A stretch of 64,000 bases of DNA from Phoenicibacter sp963592435 (lineage in GTDB: Bacteria; Actinomycetota; Coriobacteriia; Coriobacteriales; Eggerthellaceae), in NCBI GenBank assembly GCA_963592435.1, contig CAVAWT010000006.1:10633-74632 (forward strand), read 5' to 3'. The notes below the pieces were generated by a model, which searched no databases, was not told the origin of the DNA, and was given only the letters and a program-made list of their open reading frames with translations. Each line of letters begins with the position of its first letter. Position 1 is the first letter of the stretch. Of this stretch, positions 43,004-52,924 are shown piece by piece. The translations under genes and the position numbers were made by a program.

Positions 43004-45919
43004 TTATAGTTCTGTGACTCTCTCAGCTTTTCCCCACTCACAAATCGAATCTTTATCGCCAACAACGCAAATGCTTGATTTTTCTGCCATTTGAGAAATA
43101 GTTTTACCAAGCGATCTCACGCCCTCTGGGGTGGCAGACAGAACTTGCTCTCTAAATTTTTCTCTTTCTTCTTCTGTTGTTTTTGAGAAAAATTGAGCAT
43201 CTCCCCTTGCAATCAACGCGCTTGGTTTTGCGGGTTTGTCAAATTCCGAAACAGTGCTGACGACAAAGCCCTCAAACTCTCTTTGTGTTGGATTGAAGTT
43301 TTCCAACCATTTTCCTGCGCCCTTGATCGTCTCGATCGAAGAAGCGATTTTTGGGTCTCTGTATGTGTAAAAACCGCCAGCACCGAACTGGTTGACAGAA
43401 AAACCGCAACCGTATGCTCCACCCTGAACTCTAATTGTGTTCCACAAGTGTTCATACGTCAGCATCCTTGATGCAATTGCCCATGCTCCATCATATTCAC
43501 GTTTTTTATTCAGACAATCAAAATTGCTCCTGACAGCAGTAAATGTTACATCGCTTTTCACTGCATAAGCTTCCGTGCAAAAATTTGGTATCCAAGAACT
43601 TGCTGGCATCTGTTGCTCACACTCACAGGTTCCGGTCACTTTATTAAAGCCCGATTTAAGACTAGTCAGCCAATTGCCGACATCCTCCTGAGTTGCAGAG
43701 GTTGAATGATAGGAATGATCTTCAGCGATTCTTTCAAGAAGCTCTTTGCACTTCTTCTTCACTTCTGGCAATTTCTCTTCCAAATTGTCACAAACGCGAC
43801 AAAGTTCTTCATAAAAAGCAATTCCACTGATCTCGTTTCTTGCAAAACCCTGCCAAGTCAAAGTTGAATCAGCAGCTTTTCTCGCAAAAGTGTGACCAGA
43901 ATTAATGATCGACTGTTGCATATCAATTCTAATCATCTGCAAAATTTGTGCGAGTCGCTCATCATTGTCAAAATTGGTAGAACTCAAAATGCTACCGAGA
44001 AGATGCGCAGCGTCACCTATTTTGTTTTGCAAACAACTCGCTGACACAGTAAAGAAGCGCAGCCTCACGTCACGCAAATTGTTTGGCACGCTAATTCCAA
44101 ACCTGCATTTTCCGAACAACTCTGTTGACTTCAAATCAATCTCTTCTGCTGTGAAATCATCAGTGTCGAATTTGCCCAACAAGTGAGCCAAGAGCGCAAG
44201 ATAGAAAAAGTCTTGTTCTGACATGTGTCTGCAATCAAAATAATTATTAAAATAAACAAGGTCAGAAGTGTTCAAATTTTTATGAAACAAAATTGTCTCA
44301 TCTTCTCGCTGAACCGCCTCGAACGTGTGTTTTTTCATTTTGTCTTTAACTTCAGCCTTTTTGAGATAGGGCAACTTGGCGAGGCACTCTTGAGAGTCAG
44401 GTTCGTTTTGCTTTTCTTGCAAGATCTCGAGTTCAGAGTTAATTTTTTCTTGTTCGTCTTTTGTTAATTGGTGTTCAGCCTCGCCCTCAAAAGATTCGCT
44501 TTTAACAACCACCTTCGCACGAGCAATGCCATTTGCTTTCAAAATGTGAAGGTTGATCAGCTCCTCAAAACCGCGAGAATAAAGCATGCTCCTTAAGGAT
44601 TCAAAAATTTTCTCAAACTTGAGTGCCTCAAAAACACAATCGTCAGAATAGAGCCAAGTTGACAGTGCATCCAGAGCATAAACAACGCCGTCAGCAGTAC
44701 CAAAATTATGTTCCTTCATAACAAGCTCAGCATGGTCAATTGAGGCTTCAATAAGCTTAATGTCGTTTTCACATGTCGGCCAGTTTCTGAAGAAATCAAG
44801 CGTTACTTTTTCCAGAGTTACAAGCGCAGAAGCGTCATTTATTCCTTGACATGCTATCATGAGTGCTGGCTTTTCAACTGGCTCAATAACAGAATAGTAG
44901 AATTCATCTGCAACACCAGTCTCGAGCAACTTCGCCTTTAAAGGAGAAACGTTTGACGACATGACAGCATCCATAAACAAATTGAACGCCTGCGTTGTCA
45001 CGATGTCTTGAGCATCGCATAAGCGAAACGCGATGGCTTGTGTTGAAAGAGAAGAATCAATGTCCATCTCCTTAACCAACACTTCATCGTTGACAGGTTT
45101 TAAAAGGTTTGTTTTGTGCGGGTCGCCAATCGCTCTTTTATTGTTGAGAATTTCATTTTGAACAGGCAAAAGATAGTCATTTGAAATGACACTTAAAAAC
45201 TTGTCAATGTCCAAGTCGCCATAAAGACAAATTTTAGAATTGCTTGGAACATAATGTTTTGCATGAGTCTTCAGAAATTCTTCATAAGTCAAATCTGGGA
45301 TCACTTTTGGGTCGCCACCCGATTCAAAAGAATATGCAGAATCAGGATAGAGTCGCTCGCACAAAGCATCAAAAAGAACAGAATCAGGATCTGACAGAGC
45401 TCCTTGCATTTCGTTATAGACGACTCCAGAATAGACAAGATTGCCCTCATCGCCAGTTTCTTTGTGCCACCCCTCTTGCAAGAAAATCTCTTCTGCCCCA
45501 TAAATTCGAGGATAGAAAACGGCATCAAGATATACATTCATCAAATTAAGCAAATCTTGTTCATTTGTCGACGCAATAGGATAGACAGTTTTGTCGGGAA
45601 AAGTCATTGCGTTCAAAAAAGTTTGCATTGAACTTTTAAGAAGATTAACGAATGGCTCTTTGACAAGATATTTTTTTGAGCCACACAAAACTGAGTGCTC
45701 AAGAATGTGAAAAACGCCAGTTGAATCTTTTGGTGGCGTTTTAAATGCAATAGAAAACGACTTGTTTTCATCTTCGTTTTGAAGATAGAGCAAATCGGCT
45801 CCGCTGACAGCGTGCTTCAAAACCCAAGCAACGCCATCAATTTCCTTAATTTCTTCTTTTCTTACAACCCTGAAACCACGTTTTACGGCAATTTCTTCAA
45901 CATTTTTTTCTGCTTCCAT
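43004..45919 (-). CDS. M16C-family zinc metallopeptidase (PreP-like)
   Basis: Protein of 971 aa with the inverted zinc motif HILEH at residues 71-75 and the downstream glutamate in VVYNEMQGALSDPDS. The second inactive half and the M16C-associated linker make up the rest, including VRVQGGAYGCG-type IRVQGGAYGCGFSV near the C-terminus. Length matches presequence-protease-like M16C enzymes (about 970 aa), which degrade peptides in a closed chamber. No signal peptide is visible, so it is probably cytosolic. Confidence 0.93.
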   Translation of the reverse strand: MEAEKNVEEIAVKRGFRVVRKEEIKEIDGVAWVLKHAVSGADLLYLQNEDENKSFSIAFKTPPKDSTGVFHILEHSVLCGSKKYLVKEPFVNLLKSSMQTFLNAMTFPDKTVYPIASTNEQDLLNLMNVYLDAVFYPRIYGAEEIFLQEGWHKETGDEGNLVYSGVVYNEMQGALSDPDSVLFDALCERLYPDSAYSFESGGDPKVIPDLTYEEFLKTHAKHYVPSNSKICLYGDLDIDKFLSVISNDYLLPVQNEILNNKRAIGDPHKTNLLKPVNDEVLVKEMDIDSSLSTQAIAFRLCDAQDIVTTQAFNLFMDAVMSSNVSPLKAKLLETGVADEFYYSVIEPVEKPALMIACQGINDASALVTLEKVTLDFFRNWPTCENDIKLIEASIDHAELVMKEHNFGTADGVVYALDALSTWLYSDDCVFEALKFEKIFESLRSMLYSRGFEELINLHILKANGIARAKVVVKSESFEGEAEHQLTKDEQEKINSELEILQEKQNEPDSQECLAKLPYLKKAEVKDKMKKHTFEAVQREDETILFHKNLNTSDLVYFNNYFDCRHMSEQDFFYLALLAHLLGKFDTDDFTAEEIDLKSTELFGKCRFGISVPNNLRDVRLRFFTVSASCLQNKIGDAAHLLGSILSSTNFDNDERLAQILQMIRIDMQQSIINSGHTFARKAADSTLTWQGFARNEISGIAFYEELCRVCDNLEEKLPEVKKKCKELLERIAEDHSYHSTSATQEDVGNWLTSLKSGFNKVTGTCECEQQMPASSWIPNFCTEAYAVKSDVTFTAVRSNFDCLNKKREYDGAWAIASRMLTYEHLWNTIRVQGGAYGCGFSVNQFGAGGFYTYRDPKIASSIETIKGAGKWLENFNPTQREFEGFVVSTVSEFDKPAKPSALIARGDAQFFSKTTEEEREKFREQVLSATPEGVRSLGKTISQMAEKSSICVVGDKDSICEWGKAERVTEL

Positions 45920-45929
45920 GTTTACTCGT

Positions 45930-46904
45930 TTAAAATCCAGAAGTGTCAGTTACCGAATTTGCATCTGTTGCAGTTGTTCCGCTCGATGATCCGCTCGATG
46001 AAGATGAGCTTGAGCTGCTTGAGCTTGATGAATCAGTTGATGAGCTCGAATCTCCAGAAGATTTCTTTTGCACAGTTTGGACTCCAGTCAAAGACACTTC
46101 ATCGCCCATCCACTTTCGCTCGATCGTGGCAACCGTTCCGTTGTCAACAAGATTTTTAAGCGCAGTTGAAATTTCAGAAATCAAAGCAGTGTTTTTGTCG
46201 GAAATTCCAACGCAATATCCTGAAGCCGCGTCTGCAATGCCAGCGATTTCGACTTTAACTCCTGCCTTGTTTGCAGCATACATCCCGATGACAGCGTCAG
46301 ATGCAACATAGTCAACGCTTCCATTTGCAAGCGATTGAAATGCACTTGCAAGGTCAGTCGTCGATGTCACAGCCGAAGTTCCAAAAGCGTTCGTCGCTGC
46401 CCAGGCGCTTTTTGAAGAACCTTGTGCTGCAATTTTCGGCGTCGCCTCACCTGTTAGCGAAACAGGTGAAGAGTTTGCTTTTTTGTAGTAGGCAACAGCG
46501 GTTGGGATGTAGGGGTCAGTCAGCTTGACTCCACTTGGCGCATCACTTTTTTCAATCCCGAAAACGATGTCGACATCTCCGTTCGTCAGAGACTTTGAAG
46601 GCGTTGAACCAGTGTCTATGATCTGAAGTTTCAATCCTAACGAATCGGCGAGAGCTGCGGCAATGTCAACATCGATGCCGATTATCTTTGAATTTCCCAT
46701 TCCTGCCAGTGGCGACTGCGAAGTGTTCACACCAACTTTCAAAGTTCCGTTTTCCTTGATTGTTGGAGAGCTCAATTTTGCTTCCCCAAGTGTCGGAGCG
46801 CTGTCTGCAGTCGTTGAACATCCACTCAAAGACATGACCAACAAAATTGACATAACAAAAGCAACACTCAGTGAAAATGCTAATTTAGTCTTTTTTAACT
46901 TCAA
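45930..46904 (-). CDS. Amino-acid-type ABC transporter substrate-binding lipoprotein
   Basis: Protein of 324 aa with a lipoprotein signal peptide (residues 1-28, lipobox LSGC, C29) and a type 3 solute-binding domain (about 50-275) including GIDVDIAAALADSLGLKLQI and GTVATIERKW. The last 45 residues are mostly serine with glycine and threonine, an unusual tail for this family that may be a wall-spanning or low-complexity spacer. No permease or ATPase lies beside it, so it is an orphan binding protein within the window. Polar amino acid as ligand is inference. Confidence 0.88.
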   Translation of the reverse strand: MKLKKTKLAFSLSVAFVMSILLVMSLSGCSTTADSAPTLGEAKLSSPTIKENGTLKVGVNTSQSPLAGMGNSKIIGIDVDIAAALADSLGLKLQIIDTGSTPSKSLTNGDVDIVFGIEKSDAPSGVKLTDPYIPTAVAYYKKANSSPVSLTGEATPKIAAQGSSKSAWAATNAFGTSAVTSTTDLASAFQSLANGSVDYVASDAVIGMYAANKAGVKVEIAGIADAASGYCVGISDKNTALISEISTALKNLVDNGTVATIERKWMGDEVSLTGVQTVQKKSSGDSSSSTDSSSSSSSSSSSSSGSSSGTTATDANSVTDTSGF

Positions 46905-47270
46905 AACTCAAAACTCCTCTGTCATCAGTTTTCATAGCGCTTCCTCATTTGACCTAGTCTTTTCCCCCACACTCGCGCACAGGACTTTTTAGTCAGCAAA
47001 ATTTGCTACCTTATTAATCTCTCGCCTGCTGAGCAACTTTTGCTCATTTCTTTTCAGGCGGTGCGACTTACATCTAGAATGCGCCATGCTCACGACATTT
47101 CTGCCGCTTACGTGGGTCCTTTTGACCGCATCTGCCTTGGACTTGAAAGAGAAAACAAAAAATGTCTTCCTTTCGCAACTACAAGCATGAGAAAGCTTTT
47201 TCATTATACCACGGATCTTTTTACTTTATTAAGTTACACATTGTAACTTAACTCAATCACCCTGGTCGTT
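46905..47270. promoter_or_regulatory. 366-bp leader region of the binding-protein gene with promoter and hairpins
   Basis: Gene-free stretch between gatB and the lipoprotein gene. On the minus strand an extended -10 box TGGTATAAT ends at 47203, and a perfect 9-bp inverted repeat TTAAGTTAC/GTAACTTAA (47229-47251) covers the -35 area. The transcript would have a leader of about 290 bases. Within it GAGCAAAAGTTGCTC (about 47031-47045) can fold as a hairpin. I do not recognise a known riboswitch or T-box consensus (no GGTGGNACCGCG). Confidence 0.45.
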
Positions 47271-48848
47271 CTAACCCAACTTGCTGGAAAGCAACTGGTT
47301 TATTATTTTTGGATCGCCTTTTCCCTGCATTTCTTTCATGCACTGCCCAACAAAAAAGCCCAAAAGCCCAGTTTTTCCACCCTTATATTGCTCAACTTTG
47401 TCTGGATTTGCTTGCAACACCTTGTCAACAACACTCTCAATGGCTCCAGTGTCGCTCACTTGCTCCAAGCCTTTTTCTGACACGATTACATCAGGGTCTT
47501 TGTCTTCTTCCAAAATGGCAGCAAAAACTGTTTTTTGTTGCGACTTTGAAATTTTTCCTGAAGTTGAAAGTTCAATTAAGTCGGACACTCTTTTTGCGCT
47601 CAAAGGTGAAGTCTTGAGGCAGTTTTCATCGTCTGCGTTAAGCCAAGCTGAGACATCATTAATCACCAAATTGGCAAGATTTTTTGCGTAATCTTTGTTC
47701 GGGTCTTTAATAAGCCCAATCGCTTCTTCAAAAAGCTCACAAGTCTCTTTGCTTGCGACAAGCTGCCTTGAATCATAAGGTGTGAGAGCGTAATCTTTTT
47801 CAAAGCGCTTTGCTTTTTCATCGGGTAGCTCAGGCAAACGTTTGCGCACATCTTCAATGAACTCATCGCTCAAATCAAAAGGTGCAAGGTCTGGCTCAGG
47901 GAAAAGACGGTAATCATCAGCAGTTTCTTTGACGCGCATGACAATCGTGCGTTTTGCACTCGGATCCCAGTGACGCGTTTCCTGACGGATTGCCTCCCCG
48001 TCTTCCAAAGCTTGTGCCTGGCGCAAAATTTCATAATAGAGACCATCATGCAAACTCTTGAACGAATTTATGTTTTTAAGCTCAGTCTTTGTGCCAAGCT
48101 CACTTGCTCCTCTTCGACGAAGAGAAACGTTGCCATCGCAACGAAGTGAGCCTTTTTCCATCGAGCAGTCGCTTATCCCGATCGCGAGATAGATCTGTCG
48201 AAGTTTTTGCATGAAAAGACGCGCTTCTTCTGGTGTTCTCAAATCAGGCATCGTGACAAGTTCGATCAGTGGCGTTCCAGCACGGTTATAATCAACAAGC
48301 GAATTTGTCGCCCCTGCGATTCTTCCTTCACCGCCACCTATGTGTACCATCTTTCCTGCGTCTTCTTCCATGTGAATGCGCTCGATGCCGACATGTGCAC
48401 AATAGCCATCATCAGTCTTCGTGATGTTTTCAGAACTCTCGCCGACGATGAGCTTTTCAACTCCGAAACGCTCGCTAGCATTTTTTGCTTCAACGTCTAA
48501 ATCAAGATGACCTCTCATGCAAAAAGCAACTGGACCTTGCGTCGTTTGAAAGTTTTTCGCCATGTCAGGATAGACATAGTTTTTGCGATAAAACATCGAA
48601 TGTTTTTCTATATCACAATTTGTTGCAAGCCCAGCCAAAACAATCGATTGAATTGCAGCTTTGTTAGGAACTGGAAGGGCTCCCGGCATTCCTAAACAAA
48701 CAGGGCAAGTGTGAGTGTTCGGCTCGTCTCCAAAACTGAGCTCACATCCGCAAAACATTTTCGTTTTCAAAGTCGTCAGTTCAGCATGAACCTCCAAACC
48801 AATGACAGGCTCCCACTTCTCCAAAACTTCTTCGATTTTTTTATACAT
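47271..48848 (-). CDS. gatB: Asp-tRNA(Asn)/Glu-tRNA(Gln) amidotransferase subunit B
   Basis: Subunit of the GatCAB complex that recognises mischarged tRNA and phosphorylates its acyl group. The N-terminal VIGLEVHAEL segment and zinc-type cysteines (FCGCELSFGDEPN then HTCPVCLGMPG) are present, as is the C-terminal YqeY-like tail ending in GQCMKEMQGKGDPKIINQLL. 525 aa is slightly longer than usual (about 475-500). It is the last gene of gatC-gatA-gatB, two bases after gatA. Confidence 0.96.
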   Translation of the reverse strand: MYKKIEEVLEKWEPVIGLEVHAELTTLKTKMFCGCELSFGDEPNTHTCPVCLGMPGALPVPNKAAIQSIVLAGLATNCDIEKHSMFYRKNYVYPDMAKNFQTTQGPVAFCMRGHLDLDVEAKNASERFGVEKLIVGESSENITKTDDGYCAHVGIERIHMEEDAGKMVHIGGGEGRIAGATNSLVDYNRAGTPLIELVTMPDLRTPEEARLFMQKLRQIYLAIGISDCSMEKGSLRCDGNVSLRRRGASELGTKTELKNINSFKSLHDGLYYEILRQAQALEDGEAIRQETRHWDPSAKRTIVMRVKETADDYRLFPEPDLAPFDLSDEFIEDVRKRLPELPDEKAKRFEKDYALTPYDSRQLVASKETCELFEEAIGLIKDPNKDYAKNLANLVINDVSAWLNADDENCLKTSPLSAKRVSDLIELSTSGKISKSQQKTVFAAILEEDKDPDVIVSEKGLEQVSDTGAIESVVDKVLQANPDKVEQYKGGKTGLLGFFVGQCMKEMQGKGDPKIINQLLSSKLG

Positions 48849-48850
48849 CT

Positions 48851-50329
48851 TTAGGCTACCTCCGCTATTTTCGCAGGTCCATAATGATTTTCAAGAGCAC
48901 TTGCCACTCGCATCATGTTTTCGTCTTTAAATGCAGGCGCGATCAGCTGAGCACCGATTGGAAGGTTGGTGTCTTCACCAAGTCCAACAGGAAAGCTCAT
49001 TCCGCCATTTCCTGCAATGTTGATTGAAATTGTGAACATGTCTGATAGATACATCTGTGCAGGGTCAGTAATTTCTCCAAACTTAAAAGCAGTTCGAGGA
49101 GAGGCTGGCGCAAGTATGCAATCAACCTTTTCAAATGCTTGTTCGTAATCGTTTGTTATGAGAGTTCTCACCTGCTGCGCTGGATAATAGTATTCGTCAT
49201 AGACACCAGCGCTCAAAAGATAGCTTCCAAGGAAAATCCTGCGCCTTGCCTCTTCGCCAAATCCTGTCTTTCTGCTAGCTTCATATTGCCCTGCCAAGTC
49301 TGCATGACCTTCTTCGCAGTGTCCATATCTGACAGAATCGAAACGAGCAAGGTTTGAGAAAGCTTCACAAGGACCTAACACATAATATGCCGAAATAGCA
49401 GCTTTTGCGTGTGGCAACTCAACCTCAACGATTTCAGCGCCTGCTTCCTTCAGAACTTTTGCCACTTCTTCGATTTTGTGCTTGACTTCGCTCGTCAAAC
49501 CTTCTGCTTCCAAAAACGATTTAACGATTCCCACTTTCATGCTTGAAACGTCTCCATCTATAACTTTTGTGAAATCGACGTTTGATCCTTGAGACGTGCA
49601 ATCTTTTTCATCACGCTTGCAAAGCACGTTCATCGCAAGTGCTGCATCTTCCATCGTTTTTGTAAATGGTCCCACCTGATCTAGCGAACTTCCGAACGCA
49701 ACGACACCATATCGTGAAACGAGACCATATGTTGGCTTGATCCCGATCACTCCACAGAGTGATGCTGGTTGACGGATTGAGCCTCCAGTGTCAGACCCCA
49801 ACGCGATCGGAACAATTCCCGACGCGACAGCAGCTGCACTACCACCAGATGAGCCACCTGGAACACGAGTTGTGTCGTGCGGATTTTTGCTCGGCCCAAA
49901 CACGCTCGTTTCAGTGGAAGATCCAAAAGCAAACTCGTCCATGTTGAGCTTTCCGACAGGGCACGCACCAGCATCAAGCATGTTTTGAACACAAGTGGCA
50001 GTGTATGTCGATTTGTAGTTTTTTAGCATTTGCGAAGAGCAAGTCGTGAAAGTGCCGATTAAATTCATGTTGTCTTTGAATGCGACTGGCACACCGTCCA
50101 AACTGTTGTCCTTCGCGTATTCATGATTTTTGACTCGCGCATCAGTTTTTTTAGCAACATCGAGCGCCATCTCTTTTGTTGTTTCAGTGAAGCAATTAAG
50201 TTTCGGTTCAAGCTCCTCAATCGCATCGAATGTGTTCTCGATGACATCTGTTGCACGAAAGGCTCTTGCTTCCAAGTGAATGAGATAGTCTTTGGCAGTG
50301 AAAGTTTTTGTGTCGAATTTATAACCCAT
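48851..50329 (-). CDS. gatA: Asp-tRNA(Asn)/Glu-tRNA(Gln) amidotransferase subunit A
   Basis: Glutaminase subunit of 492 aa in the amidase-signature family. The Ser-Ser-Lys triad is visible as K85 (AFKDN), S160 (PGGSSGGS) and S184 (GSDTGGSIRQP). It releases ammonia from glutamine for transfer to Asp-tRNA(Asn) or Glu-tRNA(Gln). It directly follows gatC and precedes gatB. No asparaginyl- or glutaminyl-tRNA synthetase was seen in the window. Confidence 0.97.
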   Translation of the reverse strand: MGYKFDTKTFTAKDYLIHLEARAFRATDVIENTFDAIEELEPKLNCFTETTKEMALDVAKKTDARVKNHEYAKDNSLDGVPVAFKDNMNLIGTFTTCSSQMLKNYKSTYTATCVQNMLDAGACPVGKLNMDEFAFGSSTETSVFGPSKNPHDTTRVPGGSSGGSAAAVASGIVPIALGSDTGGSIRQPASLCGVIGIKPTYGLVSRYGVVAFGSSLDQVGPFTKTMEDAALAMNVLCKRDEKDCTSQGSNVDFTKVIDGDVSSMKVGIVKSFLEAEGLTSEVKHKIEEVAKVLKEAGAEIVEVELPHAKAAISAYYVLGPCEAFSNLARFDSVRYGHCEEGHADLAGQYEASRKTGFGEEARRRIFLGSYLLSAGVYDEYYYPAQQVRTLITNDYEQAFEKVDCILAPASPRTAFKFGEITDPAQMYLSDMFTISINIAGNGGMSFPVGLGEDTNLPIGAQLIAPAFKDENMMRVASALENHYGPAKIAEVA

Positions 50330-50644
50330 CTATGCTGCCCCTTCCGCGTCTCCTAAGATGGACGGAATGAGAAACGAGCCGTCCTTTTCTTTTGGCGCAT
50401 TTGCCAATGCTTCACTTTGAGTGAAACTCATTTTCGGTTCATCTGGGCGGATAACGTTAGAAAGTGAACCTATCGGATGAAACGTTGGCTCAACGCCTTC
50501 CAAGTCAAACTCCTTAATTGGAGCAAGTTCATCGATGATTGAATTTAGCTCATCTGTTAACTTTTCGAGCTCAAAATCGTCAACTCCGATTCGTGTGTAT
50601 TTCGCTATGTCTTTGACATCAGCTTCTGTCAAATGGTTTGCCAT
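50330..50644 (-). CDS. gatC: Asp-tRNA(Asn)/Glu-tRNA(Gln) amidotransferase subunit C
   Basis: Small subunit of 104 aa that wraps GatA and GatB together. It has the typical DVKDIAKYTRIGVDDFE opening and MSFTQSEALANAPKEKDGSF near the C-terminus. The stop codon abuts the gatA start, and the gene begins nine bases after the flippase-like gene ends. Confidence 0.94.
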   Translation of the reverse strand: MANHLTEADVKDIAKYTRIGVDDFELEKLTDELNSIIDELAPIKEFDLEGVEPTFHPIGSLSNVIRPDEPKMSFTQSEALANAPKEKDGSFLIPSILGDAEGAA

Positions 50645-50653
50645 TTTTTCTTC

Positions 50654-52207
50654 TTATCCTTCCAAATTTTCCGTCTTTGGTTCTTGCTGTTCTTCTTCTT
50701 TTGGCAGTTGCTCATCTTCATTATTTTCTGAGAGTTTGCCTTCACGCTTCCCTTGGGTCATAAATTTATCGCGAATTTCTTCACCACTCTTGGCTTTTGC
50801 TTCCCACTCAAGCTCGTCATCTTCGACAGCTTTAAGCGAATCAAAAGGCTTGTCGAAAACTTCGCGTTGCCAAAAAAGAAAACCTGCCAAAAACAGCGAT
50901 ACAAATCCTACCTGCCAAGTTCCTGCAAACAAGAAGAGGCACCCGCCCACAGTCATGAGAAGAGCAAGTGAAATTGCCCAAGCTGTTCTGATTCTCAAAA
51001 CAAGTCCCACAGCGCACAAAACAAGAAGCAGAGACATGATCACGAGAGGAACACCGACGACGAACACTGACATGTCGATCCACGAAGTCAGCATCGTGAA
51101 AGGCGTGAATAATTGAGGAAAGAAAGTCATTATTATGTTTGCAGCACCGACGATGAACACGAGCGTGCCTGCAATCCAGGCGATATCTCTTGCTTTTTGC
51201 TCTTCAGTTTCTGTCTTTTTCGATTGAAAAAAGCCTGATTGGGAAAGCAAAACGGCTCCAATTGCAAATGGAATCCAAAACATGACACCGCGATAGACAA
51301 GCGCAATTGCAGTTGAAGCGCCGATCGGACAGCCATAAATTGAAAGAATTGCTATGATTGCCGCCTCAACAACTCCAACTCCTTGTGGCGTTGGGCTCAA
51401 TATGACAGAAATTGCAGCGACAGCAAACGCTGCAACAAGTCCTTCGACTGCCTCAAAGCCGAAGGCATAGCCAATTGCAACGAGGCAAGCCATGTTGAGG
51501 ATTGCAGATAGCGAAGCATATGCAACAGTTATCACAGTTCCTTTTGGGTTTTTTGCAAGCAAATTTGATGTGTCAACAAAAGAATGTGCAGTTTCTCGAC
51601 CCCACGTTTCTCTCAAGCTTTTCTTAAAAATTCCGAGCACTTTGTTGATTATCTTTTCCATCCTCATAAAAATTTGGTAGAGGACTTTCGGCTTGAAATG
51701 CCCAAAGAAAAAGAGGCTTGACAAAAATCCGAGGACAAGCGCAAGCACAAGACCACCGATGACAAACATTGTGTTTGTGTGACCGCTGAAAAACATCGTT
51801 AAGAAACCAAGAACCGAAATGACGAAGACCGCTGCAAAATATCCTATCTGCGACAAAATTGCTCCACCTGTTGCCTGACCTGCGTCAAGGCCCTTTCTGT
51901 GAGCATCATCAATTATGAAAGCAACGCCTGTCGCTCCAGAAAACAAGCAGAATGTGTTGATAAACACAAGCGAGAAAATGAGCACTATGTTGTGCCAAAT
52001 TCCAGTTGGATGTCCGACAGCATCGAAAGCTGCGTCGTAGGAAAACGCTTGCACGATGTGACGCGCAAGCATTAAAATGATTGATAGGACAATTGGCACC
52101 AATGACCCTGTCGCCATTGTGTCAAGAAAATCTGAAAGAAAGTCTGCATTTGCCAACATCAAGCAGACTGCAACAATCCCGAGAACAATTAATAGAGCTT
52201 TTTTCAT
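50654..52207 (-). CDS. Lysylphosphatidylglycerol synthase TM-region/flippase-like membrane protein
   Basis: Protein of 517 aa with about 12 hydrophobic segments. The core (FINTFCLFSGATGVAFIIDD, SPTPQGVGVVEAAIIAI) matches the UPF0104/AglD-like integral domain found in MprF and related lipid flippases. The C-terminal 70 residues are charged and Glu-rich. The catalytic synthase domain of MprF is not present, so it does not make lysyl-lipid itself. A lipid translocation role is inferred from the family. It lies directly upstream of gatC on the same strand. Confidence 0.82.
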   Translation of the reverse strand: MKKALLIVLGIVAVCLMLANADFLSDFLDTMATGSLVPIVLSIILMLARHIVQAFSYDAAFDAVGHPTGIWHNIVLIFSLVFINTFCLFSGATGVAFIIDDAHRKGLDAGQATGGAILSQIGYFAAVFVISVLGFLTMFFSGHTNTMFVIGGLVLALVLGFLSSLFFFGHFKPKVLYQIFMRMEKIINKVLGIFKKSLRETWGRETAHSFVDTSNLLAKNPKGTVITVAYASLSAILNMACLVAIGYAFGFEAVEGLVAAFAVAAISVILSPTPQGVGVVEAAIIAILSIYGCPIGASTAIALVYRGVMFWIPFAIGAVLLSQSGFFQSKKTETEEQKARDIAWIAGTLVFIVGAANIIMTFFPQLFTPFTMLTSWIDMSVFVVGVPLVIMSLLLVLCAVGLVLRIRTAWAISLALLMTVGGCLFLFAGTWQVGFVSLFLAGFLFWQREVFDKPFDSLKAVEDDELEWEAKAKSGEEIRDKFMTQGKREGKLSENNEDEQLPKEEEQQEPKTENLEG

Positions 52208-52318
52208 GTTACCTTTCGCACTGCATCTTGCGCTTTAAATGTTGCGCAATTTAATTCTTATTAATATATGATAGACTAAACAAGCCTTGTTTTATAAATA
52301 AAAATTTAAGGAGAAGAC

Positions 52319-52924
52319 ATGAAACTTGTTTGTTTAGATATGGAAAATGTTTTGTGGCCTGAGGTTTGGCCGATGGTGGCAAAGGAGACGAACGTGCCTG
52401 AGCTCGCCAAGACAACTCGTGATTATGCAGACACAAATGAGCTTTATGCAATGAGATCAAAATATATGCAACAACATGGCATCACCCTTTCAACTGTTCT
52501 TGGTGTCATTGAAAAAATGGAGCCAATGGAGGGTGCTGTTGATTTTTTGAGGGAATTGGAGAAGTTCGCGCAATTTGTTGTTTTGAGCGACACATTCACC
52601 CAGTTCACCCCTCCAATCAGGAAGAAGTTGGGCTATCCAACAATAATTTGTAACGAACTTGTTGTTGATGAAAACGATATGATCGTCGGTTGGAAGATGC
52701 GCTGTGATCAAACGAAATTAACAACAGTCAAAGCATTCCAAAGCGTTGGAATTGAAACGATTTGCTCTGGCGACTCCTACAACGACCTCGGGATGATCCA
52801 GGCTTCCAAGCACGGTTTTCTTTTTAACACAACCGACGAAATCAAAGAGAAATACCCAGAAATCCCAACAACAGAGACTTATGACGAGCTCCTGGAGGCT
52901 CTTAAAAAGGCGTGGGAAGAATAA
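52319..52924 (+). CDS. thrH: ThrH-type phosphoserine phosphatase/homoserine phosphotransferase
   Basis: HAD-family protein of 201 aa. The nucleophile motif is CLDMENVLWPE (D7, E9), followed by FVVLSDTFTQF and the metal-binding GDSYNDLGMI. This is the ThrH pattern known from Pseudomonas, where the enzyme hydrolyses phosphoserine and can move its phosphate to homoserine. AAGGAG lies seven bases before the ATG. It precedes the dap operon on the same strand, which fits amino-acid biosynthesis, but a separate promoter for dapA follows. Confidence 0.9.
   Translation: MKLVCLDMENVLWPEVWPMVAKETNVPELAKTTRDYADTNELYAMRSKYMQQHGITLSTVLGVIEKMEPMEGAVDFLRELEKFAQFVVLSDTFTQFTPPIRKKLGYPTIICNELVVDENDMIVGWKMRCDQTKLTTVKAFQSVGIETICSGDSYNDLGMIQASKHGFLFNTTDEIKEKYPEIPTTETYDELLEALKKAWEE

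Noticed and set aside
46905..47270. T-box or other known riboswitch
   Set aside because: No T-box GGTGGNACCGCG, SAM, TPP, lysine or glycine consensus could be found.
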